This document shows positions 56,447-64,000 of a DNA stretch of 64,000 nucleotides, one piece after another (within the stretch, counting starts at the first letter, position 1; each line of letters starts with the position of its first letter). The stretch is taken from assembly GCF_024362805.1 (NCBI RefSeq), contig NZ_CP093299.1:2140001-2204000 (forward strand), written 5' to 3'. Source of the DNA: Salipaludibacillus sp. LMS25 (GTDB lineage: Bacteria; Bacillota; Bacilli; Bacillales; Salisediminibacteriaceae). The notes beneath the pieces are model-generated. The model was not told the DNA's origin. It ran no database searches and saw nothing but the letters and a program-made list of their open reading frames with translations. The translations under genes and the position numbers were made by a program.

Positions 56447-56840
56447 ATCTATAAAGTGTCCTCATGATTAAATAAAGAATGCCGAGCGGGGCAAGGAAGA
56501 AACTGAAGAAGTAAATCAAGAAATGAATAATAAGCTTAAATTTAACAAAATATTGCCCTTCAATGAAATGACCTTTCATCTTATAATCTAATTTGAACCC
56601 CACTAAGACATCATAAAAAATTCTAGCAAAAGGATATAATATGAACGATATGACAATGAATGGCGCCATATCATTGTCACCTGCCCAATGAAAACCGAGC
56701 ATTGTAAAAGCTGCCAAAAAGAAACCGAGTCCATACGATTTTAATAGGTATTTTTTAGTGACTTGGCTATAATGCTTTTGTGCTAATTTTTCAGCATTCA
56801 TTTGATTATAAAGTGTTTTAGGTTTATCTGCATTGTGCAT
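56433..56840 (-). CDS. Small membrane protein of unknown function
   Basis: A 135-residue protein with three to four hydrophobic segments after a hydrophilic N-terminus that may be a binding region (YNQMNAEKLAQKHYSQVTKK). No family recognised. It is convergent with the preceding secreted protein. Confidence 0.65.
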   Translation of the reverse strand: MHNADKPKTLYNQMNAEKLAQKHYSQVTKKYLLKSYGLGFFLAAFTMLGFHWAGDNDMAPFIVISFILYPFARIFYDVLVGFKLDYKMKGHFIEGQYFVKFKLIIHFLIYFFSFFLAPLGILYLIMRTLYRFIRK

Positions 56841-57016
56841 GAATCGACCACATCTCTATCAACAACCTTTATTTAGTCAGTCCATTAAATAGGATAACCC
56901 CACTAAAACAGACATGTAAAGTTTTTTGTTAACCGTAAGAATTGCATTGTCAAAAAAGGTGTCCTCTGGTTATAATATAGTGTCACTTGTAGAGAATGTG
57001 GAGGTTGAAGAGGATC

Positions 57017-57544
57017 ATGGAAGAACTACAATTTTATCCACCGAAGGGTAAAAATTTTTTATTATTGCTAATGTGTTTGGTATTTATAGCATTGGGATTT
57101 TTAATGTGTATCGTTGCTTTTAGTGATGGAGATTATGTCATAAGTGCTTTAGGGGCTGTTACAGGTGTATTTTTTTCCTTTATATTTCCTATATTAGTAA
57201 AATCATTACTAGCAGCAAAGCCTTATCTGATTTTAACAAAGGAAGAATTAATCACAAGTGCTGCAACAAAGAATCCAATTCCTATTGAATGGAAGGATAT
57301 AAGAGGATATAACTTGATCAAAGTCAACGGTTCTAAAATAGTAGAAATTATCTTAGAAGACGAAGAAAAATACCGTCATCAAATGACGACAACAACGAGA
57401 TGGTTAAACAAGCTAAACGATGCTATGAATTTCTCTCCGTTTGCCATTGCATTGGGGCAGATCAAACGGAACGATAGAGATAAGCTGGTGAACGAATTAG
57501 ATAAGCGGACGTTTGGGGAAGACCTAAACACGGAAGAAGTGTGA
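57017..57544 (+). CDS. STM3941-family-like membrane protein
   Basis: A 175-residue protein with two N-terminal transmembrane helices and a cytoplasmic PH-like domain (LTKEELITSAATKNPIPIEWKDIRGY, named in two parts). The N-terminal PPKGKNF motif recalls the STM3941 family. GTGGAGG precedes the start; an ATG at 56996 is an alternative. Confidence 0.65.
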   Translation: MEELQFYPPKGKNFLLLLMCLVFIALGFLMCIVAFSDGDYVISALGAVTGVFFSFIFPILVKSLLAAKPYLILTKEELITSAATKNPIPIEWKDIRGYNLIKVNGSKIVEIILEDEEKYRHQMTTTTRWLNKLNDAMNFSPFAIALGQIKRNDRDKLVNELDKRTFGEDLNTEEV

Positions 57545-57550
57545 TAAAGT

Positions 57551-57699
57551 GGCGAACGTCTAACCATGTCTGAGCATGATAACGTTTAGTGATTAAGTTG
57601 AAGATGAGCCTTCGAGAAAACGTCCGTCTCAAGTGGAAGATCCATGTATGAGTCGTTTTTACGTGTGTATTTTGTATGACAAAATTGGTTTTGAAAATG
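57551..57699 (+). repeat. Family C repeat, copy 5
   Basis: GATGAGCCTTCGAGAAAACG, TCCGTCTCAAGTGGAAGATCC (in part), ATGTATGAGTCGTTTTTACG and GTGTATTTTGTATGACAAAA match the ends of other C copies. Confidence 0.6.
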
Positions 57700-57786
57700 G
57701 ATAATCGAAATGACAACATTAAAACACCACCACCGCTTCCTAGAGACCGCTTATTAAGTATGCAAAAGAAGGAATGGGGGATTTGT

Positions 57787-58134
57787 GTGAATAAAATGCT
57801 TTTACACATAGAAGGGCTTGTGATTTTATCACTAAGTCTTTATTTTTACTCGTATAATCAGTTGAGCTGGGTGTTATTTTTTGTATTATTATTAGCTCCT
57901 GATATATCTATGCTAGGGTATGTAATTAATAAAAAAATTGGTGCTGTGCTTTATAACATATGCCATACATACAGTTTATCAATTGGCGTTGTTGTATGTG
58001 GCGTAGTGTTATCAAACCAAATTGTCTTAGCAATAGGGATAATATGGACTGCTCATATTGGTATGGATAGGGCGGTTGGATTTGGATTGAAATATCCAAC
58101 CGATTTTAAAGACACGCATTTAAATCGAGTTTAA
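57787..58134 (+). CDS. DUF4260-family membrane protein
   Basis: A 115-residue membrane protein with three to four helices ending HIGMDRAVGFGLKYPTDFKD, the DUF4260 signature. The GTG at 57787 gives the usual length and follows GGGGGA. The longer frame upstream begins in a family C repeat and is probably not translated. Confidence 0.72.
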   Translation: MNKMLLHIEGLVILSLSLYFYSYNQLSWVLFFVLLLAPDISMLGYVINKKIGAVLYNICHTYSLSIGVVVCGVVLSNQIVLAIGIIWTAHIGMDRAVGFGLKYPTDFKDTHLNRV

Positions 58135-58325
58135 CCTAAGTAGCCAGTTAACGGGCTTAGCAATCGGAATATATAATGATTTTAATAGAGTAGAAGAGGT
58201 AGCATAAGAAATAGATGAATAAACGCACACCTAACACGAACACCATGACGATTTCCTAAAGCTTGTGGGGGAGATCCTTTGATACCGATGATATGGCGCC
58301 CTTTGCTTTGAAGAATAGCTACACA

Positions 58326-59108
58326 CTAATCCCACTTGACCGCCTTCCAAATGGTCCATTTATCTTTCTCAACGATAGGTGTATTTTTAGCTAATGAGCG
58401 ATCTATATGATCGATTAGTACATATAACTCGTCGTCTGCTAATTCATGTAAAATACTTCTTCCAGTCCTTTCACGTAAATCGTTTAGTAATGCCTCTTTA
58501 TTATGATAAACATGTCTTGTTTCCCACAACTTAACTTCTTTAATTTCCTTAAATCCAACTTTCTTTAGCATGTCAATGACATATTGGCTATGATGTCTGC
58601 GGCTAGTTTCTACTTTCGCTAACTTTGGAAAGAGTTCAAAAAAATACCCTCTAATATGACTATCGTCACCCTTTACTAAACAATCCTCCGGCGTACGATC
58701 TTGTAGAATATAGTAACCACTATCTTTTAACAGCCTATATGCCTCTGTAAAGCACGCGTTTAAATCCTGTATATGATGAATTAAAGCTCTTTCAAGCAGT
58801 AAATCACACGTGTTACTCTCTAAACCTGTTTCAAAAGCATTTCCATGTTTAAAAGAAATAGTTTGATAGGCCTTACAGTTTTCTTTCGCTCCGTTAAGGA
58901 TAGCTTCAGAAAAATCAAGGGCAGTGACTTCATTCACTCCCATGTCCGATAGCGCCTTAGAATAAATACCACCACCACAGCCAATATCTACAGCATGAGA
59001 CACTTCCTCAATAGGAATGAGTTGTCTTATAGCTTCCACCCATGTTTTGTCAGCATTTCGAGTTGTATAAGTCGTGCTATTCTTATCACTATGAAAATTA
59101 ATGCCCAC
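58326..59108 (-). CDS. Class I SAM-dependent methyltransferase
   Basis: A 260-residue methyltransferase. Motif I reads AVDIGCGGGIYSKAL, motif II ALDFSEAIL, and the post-motif is LLERALIHHI. The substrate is unknown. It starts with GTG after a weak AGAGAGGA site and stands alone. Confidence 0.83.
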   Translation of the reverse strand: MGINFHSDKNSTTYTTRNADKTWVEAIRQLIPIEEVSHAVDIGCGGGIYSKALSDMGVNEVTALDFSEAILNGAKENCKAYQTISFKHGNAFETGLESNTCDLLLERALIHHIQDLNACFTEAYRLLKDSGYYILQDRTPEDCLVKGDDSHIRGYFFELFPKLAKVETSRRHHSQYVIDMLKKVGFKEIKEVKLWETRHVYHNKEALLNDLRERTGRSILHELADDELYVLIDHIDRSLAKNTPIVEKDKWTIWKAVKWD

Positions 59109-59393
59109 CCTACATCCCGTCCTCTCTTAATGTGCTGTTAGTTAAATTTTACCATAATCTATTAATTATTTCACTTAGCGAAGTACCCCAATGTTGACAC
59201 GACATCCTCCCCCCACCAGCTTGTCCCTCTATTGCACACCTTTAAAGTAAACCTCCTAACCTTAGTAGTCTATGGTTGATTTAGGATAATTTTGTAGGAT
59301 ATAATCTTTAATAGTAATCATTACCTTTGTCAGTTGACTAGGAACTAACTAAACAAAGGTCTCACCATCTGTCTAGGGGATTATCAAAAAAAG
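59109..59393. other. Gap before the tandem repeats
   Basis: About 285 bases with no gene or known signal. Confidence 0.35.
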
Positions 59394-59517
59394 TGTGAGT
59401 GTCGTGAAAAGAGAGAACCTGCGCCACTCAGCCGAAAAAAGAACAGTGAGTGTCGCGAAAAGAGGGAAACCACGCCCTTGAGACAGAAAAAAAGCATTGA
59501 GTGTCGCGAAAAATATA
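59394..59517. repeat. Tandem repeat, about 55-60 nt, 2.4 copies
   Basis: The unit starts GAGTGTCGCGAAAAGAG and ends with a run of A before the next GAGTG. Three starts are seen near 59395, 59450 and 59499. Confidence 0.7.
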
Positions 59518-59529
59518 TCTAAAGAAGAG

Positions 59530-59987
59530 CCGCTTTCAGAAAAGGTTGCAAAGCCCATATTTTGGTGTAATATTATAACATGCAGTATCATTTTTAACTT
59601 TTGGGTACATATTATTTTGTTCTGGTTCGTTCCTTTATTACGACTTTTCAAGTCATTAGATATTGGGTAGAAATGGCGGAATATTCTGGTCTAAAAAATG
59701 ACCATGAGTTATATGCCAGTCGTAATACCTTTGGCAATCCTATTCAAATCTTTCTTTTGCATCCACACCATAATAATTATCATGTAGTTCATTACTTATT
59801 TCCGGCAGTTCCACACGACAATTTAAAGAAAGTCCATTTAATTTTAATGGAAGACTATGACTCTAAAAAAGTGCATCATTGCACAGGGTTTTTTAAGATA
59901 TTCCTGCCAGGATTTAAAAGTGTCATAGAAGATATTTGCAGTGATGTAACAAAAAAATCAACCGTTATCAACGGCAAAAAAAAATAG
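59530..59987 (+). pseudogene. C-terminal remnant of a fatty acid desaturase
   Basis: Two frames join at about 59640: the first reads FNFWVHIILFWFVPLL (a membrane helix), the second TTFQVIRYWVEMAEYSG and HPHHNNYHVVHYLFPAVPH, which contains the last His box (HxxHH type) of membrane desaturases. The N-terminal two-thirds and the other His boxes are missing. The tandem repeat sits at its broken end. Confidence 0.75.
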
Positions 59988-60006
59988 ATGAGTTAGGGGA
60001 TTTTAA

Positions 60007-60630
60007 ATGTTAGGAGCAATTTTACACGGCATGATACTCTCTTTTGGCTTAATATTACCATTAGGCCCTCAAAATATCTTTCTATTTAATCAAGGCGCTG
60101 CTCACAGTAAAGTTAAATTTGCTTTGCCTGCAGTAATCACCGCGTCTCTGTGTGATACATTATTAATAGTGTTAGCAGTTCTAGGTGTATCGGTCATCGT
60201 CATGACAATACCGGCCTTCCAGTTAATCTTTTTTGCTATTGGTTTTTTCTTTTTAATTTATATAGGCTGGTCAATTTGGCATAGCAGTACGTCTGAAGTA
60301 AACAAAAAACACACTGCCATGACAGGAAAAAAACAAGCGATGTTTGCTATTTCCGTCTCAATTCTCAATCCTCATGCTGTGTTAGATACAGTAGGAGTCA
60401 TCGGGACTAGCTCTATAAGATATACCGCAATCCAAGAAAAAATAGCATTCGCATCTGCCTGTATTCTCGTATCTTGGGTCTCCTTCTTTGCCCTTGTGTA
60501 CATCGGTAAAACTATACGATCTATTGATAAAGAAGGAAAGATTGTTAGAATGATTAACAAAGTATCTGCGATCATGATTTGGGGCGTGTCCATCTTCATA
60601 GGTTATCAGTTATACAAAATCATTTTTTGA
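60007..60630 (+). CDS. LysE/ArgO-family amino-acid exporter
   Basis: A 207-residue exporter with six hydrophobic segments. The motif GLILPLGPQNIFLFNQGA in the first helix is the LysE/ArgO signature, and SILNPHAVLDTVG is typical of the second half. Likely substrates are arginine or lysine. The distance of 20 bases from the desaturase remnant suggests they were once neighbours in an operon. Confidence 0.85.
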   Translation: MLGAILHGMILSFGLILPLGPQNIFLFNQGAAHSKVKFALPAVITASLCDTLLIVLAVLGVSVIVMTIPAFQLIFFAIGFFFLIYIGWSIWHSSTSEVNKKHTAMTGKKQAMFAISVSILNPHAVLDTVGVIGTSSIRYTAIQEKIAFASACILVSWVSFFALVYIGKTIRSIDKEGKIVRMINKVSAIMIWGVSIFIGYQLYKIIF

Positions 60631-60702
60631 TATTTTTACAAGTGGATTTCATTTTGGATTGGCGTTTTTTCAACTCGTCATGACTCCTCATTATTTTTGC
60701 CC

Positions 60703-60861
60703 TTTTATCACAGATAACCGTCCGTAAACCTCCCGCGTCAAAATAGAGAGGAAAGCTAAATCAATATAGGGGGAGCTAACGGGCGCTCATGTCCTGATTT
60801 ACTCAACTACCAATCAGTGGGAGAAGAACGAAAGCTCTCACTGATTGAAGCTTAGCTTTAT
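60703..60861 (+). repeat. Dispersed structured element, family B with a family A tail, copy 10
   Basis: Complete; outer stem CGTCCG with CGGGCG, 3' hairpin AATCAGTGGGAG with CTCTCACTGATT, tail GAAGCTTAGCTTTAT. Confidence 0.87.
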
Positions 60862-61390
60862 GAGGGTTTTACTAGCCACAGCAACGACCGCAGTATATAG
60901 AGTTCGTCATAAGTATTGCTGTCGGACCCGTTCAGGGTTGCATCTGGCGCAACACGATTTTATTCATTGAAGTCATGCATACGAAGGCGGATCAGATAGG
61001 ATATGACATCAGGGAAAGGTGTCATTCATTTTTACTAATCTATGCAAACGATTTCTCGTAGGGGAAGGATTGGGAAGAGGTTAAGAAAATTGAACCTTAA
61101 TAAGCCACTCGCGTGATGCTATATTCGGAAACTATCTTCGCCTACATTTCCTTTTACTTAAACACCAAAAATAGCTACTATGGTAAAGTTTAGGCAAATA
61201 CCTATAGCATATAAACTGGAATAACTCCGATGCTTATGAAGAGGCAGAGTCATCTTGTCAAAATGATATATATTATGTCAGGAACACGAAAGGGAATATC
61301 ATGAACTATCAAGTAAATTTTGAACATAATAAGATGAACTTACTTTATAAAGGAGCGCTTTATAGTCATATTTTATAAGGGGGTTGAAAA
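60862..61390. other. Long gap before a small zinc-ribbon gene
   Basis: About 530 bases. Only short frames; I see no gene, repeat family or known RNA. Confidence 0.4.
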
Positions 61391-61606
61391 ATGATATTAT
61401 TAATTAGTCTCATAATAGTAAGTTTAGCTATTTGTTTTAATTTCAAATATGAATTAAAATCTTTAGAGCTAGGAAGCAAAGTATTCTCTGGTGGAACAAC
61501 ATCTTTAGGTAAGGAGGAAGACTCCTTTTTAAAGTGTCCAAAGTGTAATAGAGAAGTATTGAGAACAAAAAGCGTATATTGTAAAAAATGTAATTTGTAT
61601 TTTTAA
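61391..61606 (+). CDS. Small membrane protein with a zinc ribbon
   Basis: A 71-residue protein with one N-terminal membrane helix and a C-terminal CPKC ... CKKC pair, a rubredoxin-like zinc ribbon. AAGGGGG precedes the ATG. Function unknown. Confidence 0.65.
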   Translation: MILLISLIIVSLAICFNFKYELKSLELGSKVFSGGTTSLGKEEDSFLKCPKCNREVLRTKSVYCKKCNLYF

Positions 61607-61692
61607 CCATGTGAATGAATTTTAGGTAGCCTATAATGTGAAGGTAAAATGAGTGTTATCGTCGTAGTTAATTATGGAAGGAGCTTTTTACA

Positions 61693-61884
61693 ATCAATAC
61701 AAAAAGGTTATATAGGAATGTTTTGATTACTTTATTCATTGGTGTTCCATTATGTATATTTACTCCAATGATAGGTATGCCAACAATAATGGTATTTCTC
61801 CTTTTGCCGATTGGAGTAGTATTAAGCCTTATGGGGATTGGATCATCTGTTCTACTATTCCAGCATAAAGATATAGAAAAGTAA
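61693..61884 (+). CDS. Small membrane protein with a non-standard start
   Basis: The frame ATC-AAT-ACA-AAA-AGG continues as LYRNVLITLFIGVPLC, then two hydrophobic helices, and ends FQHKDIEK. GGAAGGAG lies at a normal distance, but the start position holds ATC. The composition is that of a real two-helix protein of 63 residues. It may use a rare start or be recently inactivated. Confidence 0.45.
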   Translation: MNTKRLYRNVLITLFIGVPLCIFTPMIGMPTIMVFLLLPIGVVLSLMGIGSSVLLFQHKDIEK

Positions 61885-62049
61885 TCGTTTAAAGATAACC
61901 TTAGTTAATGAAGTTATTATTATGTCAAAAAACTTTCGACAGTTGTATAATCGGAGTTGTTGTTCTCGCTTCTATGAAAAAAATATGGAAAGCAAGGTCG
62001 CTGTTATAGTAAGAAGTACTGGAAGTAAGAAAAAGGATGTTAGACTCAA

Positions 62050-62098
62050 AAGTAGACACAGTATATTATTAAACTAACTAATAATATGAGGTGTCTAA
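62050..62098 (+). other. Long hairpin before a broken element
   Basis: TAGACAC(AG)TATATTATTA and TAATAATAT(GAG)GTGTCTA form a stem of about 17 bp with small bulges, followed at once by ATG and a short open frame. It may be the hairpin end of an insertion element now destroyed. Confidence 0.5.
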
Positions 62099-62287
62099 AT
62101 GAGTAGAGTAGATAAACATGTGATGAAGATTTTAAAAGAAGCACGGTCCAATTGATGATAGAACAAAACAAGTCCCTTGCCTCGATGGTGAGGGTTCTGG
62201 TGCTTATTCCAACTAACATTCCCAATTTGAAAAAGAAATATGGAGAAGAGTTTATAGAAGCAGTTCTTCCAAACAATACAAGCTGCG
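62099..62287 (+). pseudogene. Unidentified remnant after the hairpin
   Basis: Short frames (MSRVDKHVMKILKEARSN-stop; LVLIPTNIPNLKKKYGEEF in another frame) suggest one or more damaged genes. I cannot assign a family. Confidence 0.35.
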
Positions 62288-62370
62288 GGCAGTTTATCCC
62301 CCACCTAAACGTTTCGATCTTCTTAAGTTTTGAGGTGGGGGTTTTACTGCCCCTTAAGAGTGGGATAAAA
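62288..62370 (-). repeat. Half copy of family A in inverted orientation
   Basis: The reverse complement of the 5' half of family A: TATCCCACTCTTAAGGGGCAG, CCCCCACCT, AGGTGGGGG, AAACTGCCC. Both nested stems are perfect; the 3' hairpin is absent. It is the only copy in the window on the minus strand. Confidence 0.88.
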
Positions 62371-62426
62371 AAAGCCGAATGCCCATGCATTCTATGGAAG
62401 TCCAGTGAAATAAGGAAGGTGACACA

Positions 62427-62975
62427 ATGAAAGACTATGAAAGGCTATATAAGAAATACGTACACAGAAAAGATCGCTTATCCTTCACAAAAGAAGATGT
62501 AGAGCGAATAATTATTAAAAAATTTAAGGCAACGGCATTTCCGAAAGAGGCCTTACTCGACTTAAAAAACGATGATCACTTTGACTATGATAAGATCTAT
62601 AAGTGCTTTGTGATCGATGATCCACAGATATTACATGGTCTTTATTCAGATGAAGAAAGAAAACTGCATCGTGAAGATCTGTTAGACCATAGAGAAAACC
62701 CGCTAAACCCACGAAAAGTGAAAGATTGGGACTATAACCATATTATAATGGATGAACTGGAAGGGCGTCGCATTGATATTGTATTAGAAAGTAAAGACGG
62801 AGAGGTAATCACAGAATTTGAAGTTAGAAATTGTGAATCTATGAACAGGTATCTAAATGCCTTGATTGTATGTTCTAACCTAGAAAGAGAGCTAACTACT
62901 TATTCTGAGGACATTCACGATGAGAACTTTCAATTTTATTTAGATAATTTGGATGAATATGGTTTTTTAGATTAG
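62427..62975 (+). CDS. Conserved-looking protein of unknown function
   Basis: A 182-residue, highly charged soluble protein without Cys, His-box or membrane segments. GGAAGGTGA precedes the ATG. The segment ELEGRRIDIVLESKDGEVI could be a beta hairpin of a nuclease-like or DNA-binding fold, but no motif is clear. It lies just after an element remnant and may be accessory. Confidence 0.6.
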   Translation: MKDYERLYKKYVHRKDRLSFTKEDVERIIIKKFKATAFPKEALLDLKNDDHFDYDKIYKCFVIDDPQILHGLYSDEERKLHREDLLDHRENPLNPRKVKDWDYNHIIMDELEGRRIDIVLESKDGEVITEFEVRNCESMNRYLNALIVCSNLERELTTYSEDIHDENFQFYLDNLDEYGFLD

Positions 62976-63028
62976 GTTTGCCTTAATAAAGCTCACAAAA
63001 GTATCAGCGAAAATACGTTGGTGTTATT

Positions 63029-63188
63029 ATTTGTCACAGATAACCGTCCATAAAACTCCCGGCACAAAATAGAGAACAGAGCTAAAACTATACAGGGGGA
63101 GAGAACGGCCGCTAAAGTCCTGATTCACTCAACCTTCAATCAGTGGGAGTTTTCGTTCTTCTCCCACTGATTGAAGGTTCGTTTTATA
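63029..63188 (+). repeat. Dispersed structured element, family B, copy 11
   Basis: Starts ATTTGTCACAGATAACCGTCC. The last hairpin is reversed relative to other copies in the loop (CAGTGGGAGTTTTCG against TTCTCCCACTG), giving a longer perfect stem. Ends GGTTCGTTTTAT. Confidence 0.85.
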
Positions 63189-63323
63189 TGGTATAACATC
63201 TGGCTTTTTAGTAGTTGTTCATAAGAGAAAACAGGTAAAACTACTATAAGTAGCAATAAGGGGAGACTAAAAAGCACGAAGTAACAATAAGACCGTGCTT
63301 AAATCATTAAATACGTTCTTTAA

Positions 63324-63357
63324 AAGAAGGCATGCCACTGAGGCATCCCTTCTTTTT
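63324..63357 (+). terminator. Strong terminator
   Basis: AGAAGGCATGCC and GGCATCCCTTCT arms with TTTTT. The transcript it ends is unclear; the nearest upstream gene is 350 bases away. Confidence 0.7.
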
Positions 63358-63368
63358 CAGTTATATAC

Positions 63369-63596
63369 GGTGAATGACTGACATAATCGTTCAACACCAA
63401 CAAGCGAACAATGATAAATCGTCGGGGATAGAGTAAGAGACGATGACTTCTGGAGAGTCAGTGACGTCTCGTGTTCCCATGATGAGAAAGTTTATTTCAT
63501 TTCCTTTAACAGAAGACGAGGCACCCACCTCTAGCAGGAGATCGCCGTATGAGTCTTCGGTATACATATTTTTACAATAAAATGGATTTCTTTTTA
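63369..63596 (+). repeat. Family C repeat, long copy 6
   Basis: GTTCAACACCAACAAGCGAAC, GACGATGACTTCTGGAGAGTC, GACGAGGCACCC and GTATGAGTC match the copy at 41.3 kb in order. Confidence 0.55.
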
Positions 63597-63607
63597 AAAA
63601 TAAAAAG

Positions 63608-63635
63608 TTGACGTCTACCAATATTATGCTATAAT
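63608..63635 (+). promoter_or_regulatory. Promoter of the CntK-like gene
   Basis: TTGACG, a 16-base spacer and TATAAT, with an extended -10 (TGC before TATAAT). A strong promoter that needs a repressor. Confidence 0.75.
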
Positions 63636-63648
63636 CCTTTTATAAAGC

Positions 63649-63670
63649 AAATCGTAATAATTACGATTAT
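63649..63670 (+). promoter_or_regulatory. Zur box
   Basis: AAATCGTAATAATTACGATT is a near-perfect match to the Bacillus Zur operator (TCGTAATNATTACGA core complete). It lies just after the -10 box, so zinc-bound Zur would block transcription. Confidence 0.88.
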
Positions 63671-63722
63671 CATCTGTGCATCTATTAAAGGTCTTATGAA
63701 TTCAATTTTGAGGGTGGTGAAG

Positions 63723-64000
63723 ATGAAGCGAGAGATAGATTTTGTGAAATTTAACCCGACTCAAAACATGACGATTCTTATTGAGGATGACAACGTGGTG
63801 CAAGACTACGAAAAGATCGCAACTAAAATAATGGCCTATGATAGCGTGTATGGGGAACAAGTGGGGTTTGTTAAAACACCTTTAAATAAAAAAGCGTCCG
63901 CATTACTTCGCATGGCAGGAGGTGAATTTTGTGGTAATGCATGCATGGCATTAGGCACTTTAAAGGCGTTCGAGCAAGAGCTCGATATCGATGAAAAGGT
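63723..64000 (+). CDS. cntK: CntK-like histidine racemase (DapF fold), 5' part
   Basis: The first 92 residues of a DapF-fold racemase run off the window. FNPTQNMTILIEDD, GEQVGFV and MAGGEFCGNACMAL match Staphylococcus aureus CntK as I recall it (YNPSGNMTIL, CEQVGFI, SGNEFCGNATM). Among them GGEFCGNA contains the first catalytic Cys. True DapF proteins instead have a GNGxRC region and a different N-terminus. CntK makes D-histidine for staphylopine. The Zur box points to zinc uptake by an opine metallophore. Confidence 0.78.
   Translation, partial: MKREIDFVKFNPTQNMTILIEDDNVVQDYEKIATKIMAYDSVYGEQVGFVKTPLNKKASALLRMAGGEFCGNACMALGTLKAFEQELDIDEK

Noticed and set aside
63391..63621. Open frame of 76 codons on the minus strand
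   Set aside because: It is the reverse strand of a family C repeat and covers the promoter of the next gene.

Overview
The window looks like a near-origin chromosomal segment of an alkaliphilic, spore-forming Bacillaceae, most likely Salipaludibacillus. Two things point there. The gene order salA-gerD-kbaA-pdaB-(rRNA/tRNA)-sigW-rsiW-cdaA-cdaR-glmM-glmS is the Bacillus order. A GH5 cellulase at 24.5 kb matches, from memory, the Cel5A of S. (Bacillus) agaradhaerens almost residue for residue. No database search was run, so the species call is an inference.

Layout. 0.6-4.7 kb: sporulation and germination genes. 4.9-6.7 kb: a lone 5S rRNA and six tRNA genes (Asn, Thr, Glu, Gln, Lys, Ala). 7.1-13 kb: a Spo0E-like phosphatase, the SigW/RsiW envelope-stress pair with a textbook SigW promoter, c-di-AMP synthesis (cdaA-cdaR) and glmM. 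13.6-18.8 kb: the mannitol operon mtlA-mtlR-mtlF-mtlD on the minus strand, lying between glmM and glmS. 19.8-21.8 kb: the glmS ribozyme and glmS. 21.8-33 kb: an accessory island directly downstream of glmS (the Tn7 attachment site). It has a tnsA remnant at each end of a 10.4-kb stretch, decayed genes, an IS4 scrap, the cellulase, a truncated group II intron and a Bce-type peptide-antibiotic resistance module. 32.8-37.5 kb: a bla-blaR1-blaI penicillinase unit flanked by inverted copies of a type I toxin-antitoxin locus. 37.7-44.4 kb: thiC with a TPP riboswitch, a cation efflux protein, and an M-box followed by mgtC-like and mgtE. 44.5-48.1 kb: an IS3 remnant, a TetR regulator, an alpha/beta hydrolase and a dihydrolipoyl dehydrogenase. 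49.2-55.6 kb: an AT-rich cluster (esterase, BtrH-like protein, carrier protein, AMP-ligase, MFS exporter) that looks like a small-molecule acylation pathway. 56-63 kb: small membrane proteins, a methyltransferase, a desaturase remnant, a LysE-type exporter and unknown genes. 63.6 kb to the end: a perfect Zur box in front of a CntK-like racemase gene, the probable first gene of an opine metallophore operon.

The most striking feature lies between the genes. About 21 copies of a roughly 155-nt element, in two sequence families (A and B), are scattered through intergenic space. The families differ in the sequence of two nested stems but keep the same pairing, the same unpaired bases between the stems, and an almost identical 3' hairpin. 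All copies except one half-copy lie in the same orientation, whatever the direction of the neighbouring genes. This suggests a strand-biased mobile element, or a structured RNA carried by one. A third, less structured family (C) is also present.
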